This document shows positions 1 through 8,864 of a DNA stretch of 64,000 nucleotides, one piece after another (position 1 is the first letter of the stretch; each line of letters begins with the position of its first letter). The stretch is from an uncultured Alphaproteobacteria bacterium (GTDB lineage Bacteria; Pseudomonadota; Alphaproteobacteria; Micavibrionales; Micavibrionaceae). The stretch spans positions 1 to 64,000 of the forward strand of contig CAMLMC010000004.1 of assembly GCA_946481075.1 (NCBI GenBank), written 5' to 3'. The translations under genes and the position numbers were made by a program. The notes under the pieces are model-generated. The model saw only the letters and a program-made list of their open reading frames with translations. It made no database searches and was not told the origin of the DNA.

Positions 1-15
1 GCGTGTCTTAAACAT
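1..15 (-). CDS. Possible start of a gene running off the left edge
   Basis: An ATG at 15 on the minus strand is preceded by a GGGGGA ribosome-binding-like stretch at the usual distance, and five codons are visible before the window ends. The AT-rich DNA at 16-90 upstream could hold its promoter. Nothing can be said about the product. Confidence 0.3.
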
Positions 16-93
16 GGCCGTCCCCCATTTACTTTTATCTCAAATTTTAGCTTATCATTGGTCCAGTTAAGTCATTCTTAATAATCAGAAAAG

Positions 94-119
94 AAAAAGC
101 CCGTATAAACGGGCTTTTT
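94..119 (-). terminator. Rho-independent terminator after the pseudopilin pair
   Basis: A perfect hairpin (AAAAAGCCCGT, loop ATAA, ACGGGCTTTTT) lies one base beyond the stop codon of the proline-rich pseudopilin. It has a T-run on both strands, so it could also stop transcription arriving from the left. Confidence 0.85.
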
Positions 120-120
120 C

Positions 121-1692
121 TCATTGCTGGTCGGCTTCCAGCGAACGCCAGTCCTGTTCGGGAACGAAAAGCCCGATGACGAAACACGCGGGCTCGCCCA
201 GCCATCTTAAAATTTTTCCAAGATAATTCGGCTTCTCGCGAATACCCATCCGATAGGCAATCTCTTCTGTACGGGCCAGCATCAATTTATAAATAACAGA
301 TTCGAGCCATGGATATTTCTCCTCCCGCAGCAATCTGACGAGCGGGATGGCCCATACATGGTATCCGCGGATCGTACTGCGCGGAATGTGCAGATAGGTA
401 AACTCCAGATCGGCCGTGAGCAATTCCATCGGCAAGCGGCCACGCCCGTGGAAATAGGTACAGATTACCCTGCCGCTTGGCGGCGGCGGTGGAGGCGGCG
501 GCGGCGGTGGCGGCGGCGGTGGCGGCGGCGGCGGCGGTGGCGGCGGCGGTGGAGGCGGCGGTGGCGGCGGTGGAGGCGGCGGTGGAGGCGGCGGCGGCGG
601 TGGCGGCAAATAATTCGGATCGCCGACTATACCAGCTTGAAAAGTATCATTGCCATCTTCATCCCATTTATCCGGCGCATCCTTGATGCAATAATGCAAA
701 ACATAATAGGGTGGCATGTTCAGATATTCGCCGGTACCGGGCAAGGGATTACGGTCCCGCCTTGTAATCCAGCCGCCCGTGCTGCCCACTGTCTGAAAAT
801 CATTGTGATTACCATCGGTGACAGTGACAGGCGGTAACGCAGTATGCGTATACGTACCCGCACCTACCACCATACGGCCTCGCGTCTCGCGTAGCTCATA
901 CCAATATTGGTCTTCGGGACAACTCACAGTGAAGGGAAGAATGGCGCCATCAGGTAATTCCTGTAACTGCCCTTCGGTGGTCATATAGATGCCCGTGTCA
1001 TCGAAGTAATTCGCCCCTCGGGCGAAGGATTGAGTCATCAGACGGAACGTGTTGTCATCATCGCAGTTTTCGGCATCCAGCCCACCTGTATCGCCGCACG
1101 GAATCGGTGTTGCCGCGGATTCGGCCTTAAATCCGCCTTCCATATTCTTGCCGACACTAATGACGATGGCGTTGGCAACGCCCGCAGGGTCAATAACCGA
1201 AACGGATGCGCTCTCGGCTACAATCGAAATTCTTCCACCATAGCGCTCGTAGGTAGAGGGGGCCGCCTGTGTTTCCGTCACAGCATAAATGAAACGCGAT
1301 CCCCAGCCGTCATAGCCATACTCGTCAGGAAGAGCCAGAGTCCGTGTCGGGACCATGCCGATCCTGACACCTCCGGTTCTGATCGTTCCCGCAGCAGCGG
1401 TTGTACAGGATGACAGGGCCGTGCCGTAATTGGCAGCGGTTCTATCGAGTGTCCTGCTCGCAGCGCAAGGGAAAGCCTGATTGAAGGCGACATAGTTTCT
1501 GATGGCTTCGTCTATTTTTTGCAGGCGCTCGTTGGTGGTTTTTACACTTTGCTCTTTAAAAAAATTGAAAAGAGCGGCCCCCATCGCAACAAACAAAATA
1601 CCGCCAATCAGGATAACAATCGTAAGTTCCACCAGCGTAAAGCCGGCATCGTCATCCCATTGCAGTTCTTCTTTGTTGCTATCAAAATCCAT
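121..1692 (-). CDS. Type IV pilin-like protein with a 43-residue polyproline tract
   Basis: This 523-residue protein begins with a class III prepilin signal: a short charged leader, Gly17 then FTLVEL with Glu at +5, and a hydrophobic helix (about 18-40). It should be cut and N-methylated by a prepilin peptidase and sit in a pilus or secretion pseudopilus. Residues 60-350 form a Cys-containing globular region paralogous to the next gene upstream, sharing GMVPTRTL.LPDEYGYD. Residues 363-405 are 43 consecutive prolines. The last 118 residues, starting GRVICTYFHGRGRL, form a separate domain absent from the paralogue and not recognised. It is second in a two-gene operon, with 10 bases between the genes. 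The function of the extra domain is unknown. Confidence 0.85.
   Translation of the reverse strand: MDFDSNKEELQWDDDAGFTLVELTIVILIGGILFVAMGAALFNFFKEQSVKTTNERLQKIDEAIRNYVAFNQAFPCAASRTLDRTAANYGTALSSCTTAAAGTIRTGGVRIGMVPTRTLALPDEYGYDGWGSRFIYAVTETQAAPSTYERYGGRISIVAESASVSVIDPAGVANAIVISVGKNMEGGFKAESAATPIPCGDTGGLDAENCDDDNTFRLMTQSFARGANYFDDTGIYMTTEGQLQELPDGAILPFTVSCPEDQYWYELRETRGRMVVGAGTYTHTALPPVTVTDGNHNDFQTVGSTGGWITRRDRNPLPGTGEYLNMPPYYVLHYCIKDAPDKWDEDGNDTFQAGIVGDPNYLPPPPPPPPPPPPPPPPPPPPPPPPPPPPPPPPPPPPPPPPPPPSGRVICTYFHGRGRLPMELLTADLEFTYLHIPRSTIRGYHVWAIPLVRLLREEKYPWLESVIYKLMLARTEEIAYRMGIREKPNYLGKILRWLGEPACFVIGLFVPEQDWRSLEADQQ
478..606 (-). repeat. In-frame CCN triplet repeat encoding 43 prolines
   Basis: The coding strand holds 43 consecutive proline codons (CCG mixed with CCA and CCT), giving a GGC/GGT/GGA tract on the plus strand. 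Triplet slippage would alter tract length without breaking the frame. Such a run should need EF-P for translation and would form a rigid polyproline II rod of variable length between two folded parts. Confidence 0.95.
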
Positions 1693-1702
1693 CGCGCACC
1701 CG

Positions 1703-2734
1703 TCAGTTCTTCACACAATAACGGTAAACAATATAGGGCGGCATGTTGTCATACTCCCCATACGGACCTGCGGGGTTTGCCTGCCGGGTTACCCAGCCAC
1801 CAGTTTGCACGCTACCGTAAACCTCCCCTACACTCGGATTATAGACACGCGATGTAAAGGCGGCCGGAACTGTGCTTGACGGAGGGTTTGTCGGCTGCAC
1901 ATAGGCGCCGCGCCCGACAATCACACGCCCGGCGGCCTGTGTAAGTTCATCCCATCCGGAAGGGCAGCTATTGAGACGGAAGGCTATGACGGCCCCCGCG
2001 GGAATTTCGAATTCGTCACCGGCGATCAGGCTTTGGTACCGGATGTAATCATCATAATAATTGGCGTTCCGCGCCATGGAATGCATACCGTTGCGGAAGG
2101 TCGCATTGATATCGCAATTCTCAGAATCAAGACCTGCGGTCGCATTACAAGCTGACATAAGGGTTCCATCGACACTGTACCCGCCTTCACGGTCGGGCCC
2201 GACACTGACAATCACATAGGCGGCATTGGCACTGCCGGCGCCCACAACGCTAATGGCCGCTGTGGCTGGATCATAGGTCGATGTTTGCGTCAGTGTTTGC
2301 GTCGCTGCATAGATAAAGCGCGAACCCCATGCATCGTAACCATATTCATCCGGTAGGCCGAGTGTCCTTGTTGGCACCATCCCGATTCTGACGCCGCCTG
2401 ATGTATCCGTTCCAGTCAGTGCACCGGCAGTACAGCTTGTATATTCAATCCCGTAATTCGTCGCAGCATTCGTGGGCGAACCACTGGCCGCCTCTGGCCT
2501 TAACAGGCGGTTCGCGGGACAGGGAATACGGTTGTTGTAACCGGCGAAACGGCGCATCGCCTCATTGATTTCATTGATACGGATTTCCGTCTGGCGGATT
2601 TTGGCCTCGCGCATGAGGTTCAGCAACGAAGAACCAAAGATGGAAAGCAATATCCCGCCGATCACCATGACAAGCGTTACTTCTATCATGGAAAAGCCGG
2701 ACTGAGCCCCTGCCGATCCTCGTTTTAGTACCAT
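1703..2734 (-). CDS. Type IV pilin-like (pseudopilin) protein
   Basis: A 343-residue protein with a class III prepilin N-terminus: a basic leader, Gly13 then FSMIEVTLV with Glu at +5, and a hydrophobic helix carrying VMVIGG. The rest is a Cys-containing globular domain homologous to residues 60-350 of the following gene, including GMVPTRTLGLPDEYGYD and a C-terminal NMPPY..Y.YC motif. I chose the ATG at 2734 because AGGGGG sits just upstream; an in-frame ATG at 2755 lacks a ribosome site. First gene of the operon. Pseudopilins build type IV pili or type II secretion pseudopili, but no assembly ATPase or secretin gene is in the window. Confidence 0.82.
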   Translation of the reverse strand: MVLKRGSAGAQSGFSMIEVTLVMVIGGILLSIFGSSLLNLMREAKIRQTEIRINEINEAMRRFAGYNNRIPCPANRLLRPEAASGSPTNAATNYGIEYTSCTAGALTGTDTSGGVRIGMVPTRTLGLPDEYGYDAWGSRFIYAATQTLTQTSTYDPATAAISVVGAGSANAAYVIVSVGPDREGGYSVDGTLMSACNATAGLDSENCDINATFRNGMHSMARNANYYDDYIRYQSLIAGDEFEIPAGAVIAFRLNSCPSGWDELTQAAGRVIVGRGAYVQPTNPPSSTVPAAFTSRVYNPSVGEVYGSVQTGGWVTRQANPAGPYGEYDNMPPYIVYRYCVKN

Positions 2735-2894
2735 ACTGCCCCCTAAACTGGCCATCGTCGCAAGCCGCGCAAATCACTCCTACAGTGTAAAACCCACGGC
2801 TGTGTTTGGCAAGGATGCGCCCCTTCCCCGCCATATCCTGTTTCATTATCGCGCATAGGGTCTTTACGAATTGTTAATGATAGGGCTTTTGGGT

Positions 2895-4607
2895 CTACAC
2901 AGTACTCAGATACCGGTCCTGAAGGTGGGCAATCAGCGGCCCCGGCGATAGTCTGGAGCCCGTGACATCCTCCAGCAGCGAGTCTGTGCGCAAAAGGCGT
3001 CCCCTACTGTAAATTCTATCCGCAAGCCATGTCTGGATCGGCAGAAAATCACCGCTGCGCATCAATTCAGGGATGTTCTGGATATCGCGCTTCATGCGGT
3101 CGTAAATCTGCGCAGCCGCCATATGTCCCATCGTGTAGGACGGGAAATAACCGAACTTACCAACAAACCAGTGCACATCCTGCAGGCATCCCTGCGCATG
3201 GGTTTTCGGTTCTACGCCCAAAAGATCCTTCATGCCGGCATTCCAAGCATCGGGCAAGTCCTTGACCGCAAGACGTCCCGCGATCATATCCCGTTCGAGG
3301 CGCATACGGAGCAGGATATGGAAGAAATAAGTCACCTCATCCGCGCTCTTGCGGTCGGTTCCGGGTTTAACCCAGGTTTTCAGCGCATAGAGATTTTCCG
3401 CGCTCATCGCCGGATCGCCGAATTTCTGGAACAGACCTTCAACCCGCGGCGCCAGATAGGTGAAGAATTCTTTCGTACGGCCAAGCAGCATTTCAATCAG
3501 CAGTGCCTGCGATTCCTGCATCGCCGCGCCAAGGTCTTGGCCTACGGGTTGGTATCGCCATGTTTCCCGTGGCAGGCCCTGAATGTAAATCCCATGCCCG
3601 CCCTCATGGAGAGCGCTCTTCATCGAATCAAGGAAGTTTCCGGCATCGGATGTTTTAATTACAAGACGCGTATCATCCGGTGTGCCGCCCTCGACCGGGT
3701 TGTGCCCGGTTTCATAAAGCCCGCCGCGTTCGAAATCGAACCCGAGCACTTTCAAAAGCGATTTGTTGAGCCAGAATTGCTGCGCCGACGCAAAAGGGCC
3801 GGTCAGGGGGATAGGTTCCTTGCGCTTGCCCTGTTCTTCCAGTATCCATGGCAGCAGCTCTTTAAGCTTTTCTTCAAGACGTCCGAACAGGGCATCGACA
3901 TCTTTCAGACGTGCGCCTGGAATATATTCGCGCATCAAGGCCTGATAGGGCGCATCGGTGGCATGGTCGTTATCGAGCAAACATTTCTGTTCGCCAATGC
4001 GGCGTTGCAATTCGACCATATCCTCCAGGAAGGGTTTCGCCTCTTCCCAGTCATCGAAACGCAATACGTCACGGTGTTTGCGGCGGCCTTCATAGGCCAG
4101 ACGCGCCTTGCGTTCGATCAGGTCGGGGTGGACCTGCGCGACATGACGGTACATTGTGTCCATCTCCCGCAAGTTGGCGGAATCCCATTGGTCCCACCGC
4201 TCCGGCGCCTTCTTCTCGTGGCCGTGCGATTCTTCGATCAGTTTGGCTATATCCTCATTCGCCAGTTCTTCGTGCATGCGGCGGCATAGAAACGCAATCT
4301 GCCCAAGACGGCTTTTATAGGCGCCTTCGGGCATGGCGGTCAGGAAGTCACGGCCCAGCGCCTCGACAATTGCGTTCATCCGCCCGATATCGCGAAAACG
4401 CATCTTAAGGTCCATATAGGCGGCCGATGAATGCTCCTCGTACTGTTTTGTGTTCGGGATATCATCCGGTTTACGCGGGGGCGGCAGGCGGAGCAGTCCT
4501 TCGGACACGGCTTTTGGCATGCCATGGCCGAACCCTTTGACCGTTGTTGCCAGACCGGACGCCCAATTCCGGAATCTGCCCCATAAATTATTTGCGTCAA
4601 ACGCCAT
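2895..4607 (-). CDS. M32 family (Taq-type) carboxypeptidase
   Basis: Metallocarboxypeptidase that removes C-terminal residues from peptides, probably in the cytosol. The 570-residue protein has the M32 zinc motif HEGGH inside ALHEGGHGIYIQGLP, and family signatures such as GTDRKSADEVTYFFHILLR and YFPSYTMGHMAAAQIYD. M32 enzymes are usually near 500 residues; the extra 60-70 lie at the N-terminus (MAFDANNLWGRF..) before the conserved helical region starts near residue 60. No signal peptide is seen. Transcribed alone, divergent from nothing obvious. Confidence 0.92.
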   Translation of the reverse strand: MAFDANNLWGRFRNWASGLATTVKGFGHGMPKAVSEGLLRLPPPRKPDDIPNTKQYEEHSSAAYMDLKMRFRDIGRMNAIVEALGRDFLTAMPEGAYKSRLGQIAFLCRRMHEELANEDIAKLIEESHGHEKKAPERWDQWDSANLREMDTMYRHVAQVHPDLIERKARLAYEGRRKHRDVLRFDDWEEAKPFLEDMVELQRRIGEQKCLLDNDHATDAPYQALMREYIPGARLKDVDALFGRLEEKLKELLPWILEEQGKRKEPIPLTGPFASAQQFWLNKSLLKVLGFDFERGGLYETGHNPVEGGTPDDTRLVIKTSDAGNFLDSMKSALHEGGHGIYIQGLPRETWRYQPVGQDLGAAMQESQALLIEMLLGRTKEFFTYLAPRVEGLFQKFGDPAMSAENLYALKTWVKPGTDRKSADEVTYFFHILLRMRLERDMIAGRLAVKDLPDAWNAGMKDLLGVEPKTHAQGCLQDVHWFVGKFGYFPSYTMGHMAAAQIYDRMKRDIQNIPELMRSGDFLPIQTWLADRIYSRGRLLRTDSLLEDVTGSRLSPGPLIAHLQDRYLSTV

Positions 4608-4727
4608 GTTAAAAATGCCTTAAACGGAAAATGTTGACGAAGGAGGGACTATAAATGACCGCCAACTATGGTCATAATATGACGTTTGCCGTGCGGGAGC
4701 AAGGGCCCATCCGGAATTCCTGCCGCA

Positions 4728-4764
4728 AAGAAAACGCCCGCACCTTAAAGAAGGCACGGGCGCT
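4728..4764 (-). terminator. Terminator of the histone-like gene
   Basis: On the minus strand, CGCCCGTGCCTT and AAGGTGCGGGCG pair around a CTTT loop and are followed by TTTTCTTT, about 35 bases past the stop codon. Confidence 0.8.
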
Positions 4765-4799
4765 TGAAACATCAAGAGCCGGCATGAGCCGGCACTAAA

Positions 4800-5162
4800 T
4801 TATTTCTTTGCTGTCGTTTTTTTCTTGGCAGCTGGCTTCTTAGCCGGGGCTTTTTTCGTGATTTTTTTCACGACTTTGGCCTTTGTGGCTTTTTTCACCG
4901 TTTTCTTGGCAGCTGGCTTTTTCTTAGCAACAGTTTTCTTGGCAGCTGTCTTTTTGACGGCTTTCTTCACTGTTTTCTTAGCAGCTGTTTTCTTCACTGT
5001 CTTTTTAGCGGCTGGCTTTTTGACAGCTTTTTTCACTGTTTTCTTAACAGCGGCTTTTTTAGCAGCAGGTTTCTTTTTGGCAGCCGGCTTTTTCTTGGCG
5101 GCTGTCTTTTTTACAACAGATGTTGCCATAGCGGCAGGTTTCTTTTTCTTTGGCGTAGCCAT
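4800..5162 (-). CDS. Lys/Ala-rich histone H1-like DNA-binding protein
   Basis: A 120-residue protein made almost entirely of Lys, Ala, Val, Thr and Pro in degenerate AAKK, KKTVKK and KKPAAKK repeats, like bacterial H1-type proteins (Hc1, AlgP-like) that bind and compact DNA through an unstructured basic tail. I prefer the ATG at 5162 (MATPKKKK), which has GGAG six bases upstream; the in-frame ATG at 5174 abuts the ribosome site. The repeats are codon-level repeats and so are prone to length change. Single gene with its own terminator. Confidence 0.85.
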   Translation of the reverse strand: MATPKKKKPAAMATSVVKKTAAKKKPAAKKKPAAKKAAVKKTVKKAVKKPAAKKTVKKTAAKKTVKKAVKKTAAKKTVAKKKPAAKKTVKKATKAKVVKKITKKAPAKKPAAKKKTTAKK

Positions 5163-5408
5163 GATAGTCTCCATCTCCTTCGTGAGAAATTTTCTCTGAT
5201 GATAGTCTCAGATAAAAGTTAAGAAAGTATTTTGGACAAGTAGAAGTACTCGCGAATCAGTGTAACTCAAATTTCATATAAACAAAATATTTTCTAGAAT
5301 GCGTTAACAAAAATTTTGAGGTGTGGCGAAAGAGTCACAGTCTGATCATACAAGGCTATTGCCGCATGCCAACCTTCGTTCATCATAAGACCCATTCACA
5401 GGGTGGCA

Positions 5409-5831
5409 TCAATCATCTTTACGACGCAACAAAGTGCGGTAGTAGTAAAGCAAGGCATCCGATCTCGGAACCAAACTTTTCTCAAAGGCTTTGGTTAGGT
5501 CTTTTAAGATCTGCGCATCGATTGTTGCGCCATCATCCAGATTAAAACTATCCATGTTCCAGCTTCCAAAGCCACGGTCCTGAACAGGAGTGTCTATCAG
5601 ATAATCGACGTTCCGGTGGCGATTATCAGCCTCGATATTCTTCATTAACTGGCGCAGTTCTTGCTCATCACCTTCGATGATTTGTAAGAATTTCCCATGC
5701 ACGTAGAAAAGAACGCCGGTTATGCGATGCCACGGGTTCTCTTTTTTTGCGGTTGCAACAATATCCGCAATCACCTTGTCCAGCTGATTGTCTGCAAGGC
5801 TGCAATCACTTATATAGGCGATCATATGCAT
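5409..5831 (-). CDS. BLUF-domain blue-light sensor protein
   Basis: A 140-residue protein that is mostly one BLUF (FAD-binding blue-light sensor) domain. Seen: N-terminal IAYISDCS with the Tyr position of the family, a following Asn, GVLFYVHGKFLQIIEGDE with the flavin-contacting Gln, DNRHRNV, and FGSWNM with a Trp near the C-terminal strand. No effector domain (EAL, GGDEF) is attached, so it is a short BLUF protein expected to signal by protein contact. The ATG lies 4 bases after the guaA stop codon, with GGGAG overlapping the guaA end, so it is probably translated together with guaA. Confidence 0.85.
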   Translation of the reverse strand: MHMIAYISDCSLADNQLDKVIADIVATAKKENPWHRITGVLFYVHGKFLQIIEGDEQELRQLMKNIEADNRHRNVDYLIDTPVQDRGFGSWNMDSFNLDDGATIDAQILKDLTKAFEKSLVPRSDALLYYYRTLLRRKDD

Positions 5832-5835
5832 GGGA

Positions 5836-7428
5836 TTACTCCCACTCGATCGTTCCCGGCGGTTTGGATGTGATGTCATAGACGACGCGGTTGATGCCGC
5901 GCACCTCATTAATGATGCGGGTGGCGACTCGGCCGAGGAAATCATGCGGGAACGGGTAGTAATCCGCCGTCATCCCGTCGGTCGAGGTCACGGCGCGGAT
6001 GGCGCAGACATGGTCATAGGTGCGTTCATCCCCCATCACGCCGACCGTTTTGACCGGCAACAGGACGGCAAAGGCCTGCCAGATCGAATCATACAAACCG
6101 GCGCTTCGGATTTCTTCGAGGTAGATCGTATCCGCCTTGCGCAAGATCTCCAGCTTCTCGCGCGTGATCTCGCCCGGGATGCGGATGGCAAGGCCGGGGC
6201 CAGGGAACGGATGGCGGGCGATGAAGTCTTCGGGCATACCCAGTTCACGGCCCAGCGCACGCACCTCATCCTTGAACAATTCCCTCATCGGCTCGACCAG
6301 TTTCAGCTTCATATAATCGGGCAGGCCGCCGACATTGTGGTGGGATTTGATCGTCTGCGACGGCCCGCCGGTGACAGAGACCGATTCGATGACATCGGGG
6401 TATAGTGTACCCTGCGCCAAAAATTCCGCACCGCCCACTTCGCGTGAGCATTTATCAAACACATCGATAAAGAGCTTGCCGATTGTTTTGCGCTTGGTTT
6501 CGGGGTCGGTGACGCCTTCGAGTTCGCCAAGGAAGAGTTCGGAGGCGTCTTCATGGATCAAGGGGATATTATAATGATCACGGAACATGGTCACGACCTG
6601 TTCGCTCTCCCCCGCCCGCATCAACCCTGTGTCCACATAAATACAGGTAAGCTGGTCACCGATGGCCTCATGGAGGAGGACAGCCGTCACGGATGAATCA
6701 ACGCCACCGGAAAGGCCGCAGATCACCTTGGCACCCCCCACTTGCGCACGGATCTTGGCAATCGATTCCTCGCGGAAGGCCGCCATGGTCCAGTCCCCGG
6801 AACAGCCACATATATTATGTGTAAAATTCTTGAGCAATTCCTTACCGTGCGGCGTATGCATCACTTCCGGGTGAAACTGCACGCCATAGATTTTCTTTTC
6901 ATCGTTGGCAATGATGGCAAACGGCGCACCTTCGGATCTGGCGACAACGCGGAAGTCGGCCGGAATGTGGGTGACATGGTCACCATGGCTCATCCACACC
7001 TGCTCGTGCGCGCCTTTGGCCCAAACGCCCTTGAAGAGCGGTGAGTCTTCCAGCACATCGACATAAGCGCGGCCGAATTCGCGAACGTCCCCGCCTTTCA
7101 CCACGCCGCCCAGTTGATGCACCATCACCTGCTGGCCATAGCAAATGCCAAAAATAGGCAAGCCAAGGTCATATATATATGTGGGGGCATGAGGCGCATC
7201 ATCGGCATAGACGCTGCACGGGCTGCCGGAGAATATGATCCCCTTTGGATTGAAGTCCTTCACGCGCCCTTCATCGGCGGTGTTATAGGGCCATATCTCG
7301 CAATAGACGCCAAGCTCACGAAGACGGCGGGCAATCAGTTGCGTCACCTGCGATCCGAAGTCGAGAATCAGGATGCGGTCATGGGCTGCGGTGGGTTGGG
7401 GAATCAAATCCAATGCTGTGCGTGTCAT
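5836..7428 (-). CDS. guaA: GMP synthase (glutamine-hydrolysing)
   Basis: Converts XMP, ATP and glutamine to GMP, the last step of guanine nucleotide synthesis in the cytosol. The 530-residue protein has a class I amidotransferase domain ([13 protein letters not shown]; nucleophile Cys96 in GICYGQQ; QFHPEV), the ATP pyrophosphatase P-loop GLSGGVDSS, and the C-terminal dimerisation domain ending PPGTIEWE. Length matches the family (about 525). The start at 7428 gives MTRTALDL; longer in-frame sequence upstream shows no homology. guaB, the preceding enzyme, is at 18.3-19.8 kb in a separate unit. Confidence 0.97.
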   Translation of the reverse strand: MTRTALDLIPQPTAAHDRILILDFGSQVTQLIARRLRELGVYCEIWPYNTADEGRVKDFNPKGIIFSGSPCSVYADDAPHAPTYIYDLGLPIFGICYGQQVMVHQLGGVVKGGDVREFGRAYVDVLEDSPLFKGVWAKGAHEQVWMSHGDHVTHIPADFRVVARSEGAPFAIIANDEKKIYGVQFHPEVMHTPHGKELLKNFTHNICGCSGDWTMAAFREESIAKIRAQVGGAKVICGLSGGVDSSVTAVLLHEAIGDQLTCIYVDTGLMRAGESEQVVTMFRDHYNIPLIHEDASELFLGELEGVTDPETKRKTIGKLFIDVFDKCSREVGGAEFLAQGTLYPDVIESVSVTGGPSQTIKSHHNVGGLPDYMKLKLVEPMRELFKDEVRALGRELGMPEDFIARHPFPGPGLAIRIPGEITREKLEILRKADTIYLEEIRSAGLYDSIWQAFAVLLPVKTVGVMGDERTYDHVCAIRAVTSTDGMTADYYPFPHDFLGRVATRIINEVRGINRVVYDITSKPPGTIEWE

Positions 7429-7571
7429 GATCTTTAATAGCGAATTCCTTGCGCCGAAGCAAGTGTTCCACCCGCGCCCCGTTTCAAAAATCATTGATTT
7501 TTTTGCCCGTTTCTGTATGGTGGAACATAGGCGCACACACAAAAACAAGAAGCGTCAAACAGGGAGAGAAA

Positions 7572-8783
7572 ATGAAACCTTTAAGGGTCAACACCCTTAA
7601 GGACGATGCAAATTTTCTTCTTCATTTCGGTCTGGCAGGCGCGGCAACCGCGGGCGTATTTACGCTTCTCGGTGCCCCGGTTGTCCTTGGTGGTATCGCT
7701 GTCGGTTTGACGGCGGCGATGCAGCTCGGCCTCGTCCCGCTTGTAAAGCGGGAATTGCAGGACGCGATCGATAAGGAGAGGGAAGAGCACGTCCTTGAGA
7801 ACAAACACCATCCATATATGACACCCGGACAAAAAGCCGATTTCTATTATGACAAAAATCGGCAGAGTATGGTGACGGGCTGGGTTTCCAGATTTGCGAC
7901 AGTTGCGGGATTGAAGGACGTTCCCGATGTCCTGATCATGCCAAAACGCGATCCTGTGGATGAACAGTTACAAGAGGCGCTGGAACACCTGACCGGAAAA
8001 TCCAAACATTCCGGCTATCGCGGGTTCCTGCGCACAACGTTCAACAGGCATGCGAACGCGTTCGCCTTTCAAAACAGTCACGGCAATGTCGTGCTCAACA
8101 ACCCGCTCGTCGAAACGCTTGATGAACAGGAGTTGAAAGGCGTGGTCGCACATGAAATCGGGCATCTGGCCGCGGGCCATATGGACCGGCGTATGGCGCT
8201 CGGCTGGTTAACGGGCGCAGGTATGATTCTCGCCGGGCTCAATAAATTCGTCACGGTGGTCATAAGCTTCAAGAATATAGGGCTTTACCTTTTGGCGAAC
8301 GGGTTGACAGATGCCACAAGCGGTGCCATCGCAAAGATAAGAGGCATGGACCTGGAAGAAGACAAGGACAAGGCAAAGATGGCGGTGTGGAAGAAATATA
8401 TCCGCAGCGGATTTGTTGCGGGATTATCCGTCGCCTTTGCCGCGCCGGATATGCTGGTGGCCGAAGGCATTTCCTTTGCCACGCGGGAGGGGATGAATTT
8501 CATTCAAAAGCGTTATTCGCGCCGTAATGAATTTCAGGCCGACAGGCTGGCGGCCGAACTAACGGGCGATCCCGAGGCCCTTAGCTCTGCACTCGAAAAA
8601 ATCCGCCGCAAGCATCTGGAATCAGAACCCGGATTTAATCATGACAAACTCGATGCGAAACAAAAAGGTTGGCTCGGGTCACTCTTTGAAACAGTCAAGG
8701 ATGCCTCCCGCACACACCCGAATGTGGACCGCCGTGCAGGCAGGCTCCGTTCCATGCAATTTGAACCTGCATGGCAGCCATAA
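7572..8783 (+). CDS. M48 family membrane metalloprotease (HtpX-like)
   Basis: A 403-residue zinc metalloprotease. The HEIGH motif is at residues 194-198 (VVAHEIGHLAAGH) and the third ligand Glu lies in RRNEFQADRLAAELTG, as in M48 peptidases. Hydrophobic segments near residues 15-58, 205-225 and 255-275 suggest an inner-membrane protein. HtpX-type enzymes degrade damaged membrane proteins, but this one is longer than typical HtpX and differs outside the core, so the subfamily is left open. Start at 7572 follows GGGAGAGAAA. Confidence 0.85.
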   Translation: MKPLRVNTLKDDANFLLHFGLAGAATAGVFTLLGAPVVLGGIAVGLTAAMQLGLVPLVKRELQDAIDKEREEHVLENKHHPYMTPGQKADFYYDKNRQSMVTGWVSRFATVAGLKDVPDVLIMPKRDPVDEQLQEALEHLTGKSKHSGYRGFLRTTFNRHANAFAFQNSHGNVVLNNPLVETLDEQELKGVVAHEIGHLAAGHMDRRMALGWLTGAGMILAGLNKFVTVVISFKNIGLYLLANGLTDATSGAIAKIRGMDLEEDKDKAKMAVWKKYIRSGFVAGLSVAFAAPDMLVAEGISFATREGMNFIQKRYSRRNEFQADRLAAELTGDPEALSSALEKIRRKHLESEPGFNHDKLDAKQKGWLGSLFETVKDASRTHPNVDRRAGRLRSMQFEPAWQP

Positions 8784-8794
8784 CAAAAACTCGC

Positions 8795-8833
8795 TTGACA
8801 CACCATGGCCTTCACGGCCATGGTGTTAGTCAA
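8795..8833 (+). repeat. Long inverted repeat before metF
   Basis: TTGACACACCATGGCC pairs with GGCCATGGTGT plus GTCAA across a TTCAC loop, interrupted only by a two-base TA bulge. No T-run follows on either strand, so it is not a standard terminator. It sits 31 bases upstream of the first metF-homologous codons and could be an mRNA regulatory hairpin or an operator. Confidence 0.6.
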
Positions 8834-8864
8834 CCCTTGAAGAAGCAGGTGAACTTTCGCAGAT

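Noticed and set aside
358..837. Arg/Trp-rich and Ala-rich reading frames opposite the proline tract
   Set aside because: They arise from reading the GGC/GGT repeat in other frames; the minus-strand frame has a prepilin signal, a paralogue and a terminator at its stop.
3123..4289. Long plus-strand frame of 388 codons
   Set aside because: It is antisense to the M32 carboxypeptidase, whose HEGGH and family motifs are intact.
4655..4798. 47-codon plus-strand ORF with a good GAAGGAGG site
   Set aside because: Its second half lies over the terminator hairpin of the histone-like gene, and the peptide looks random. Possible but not supported.
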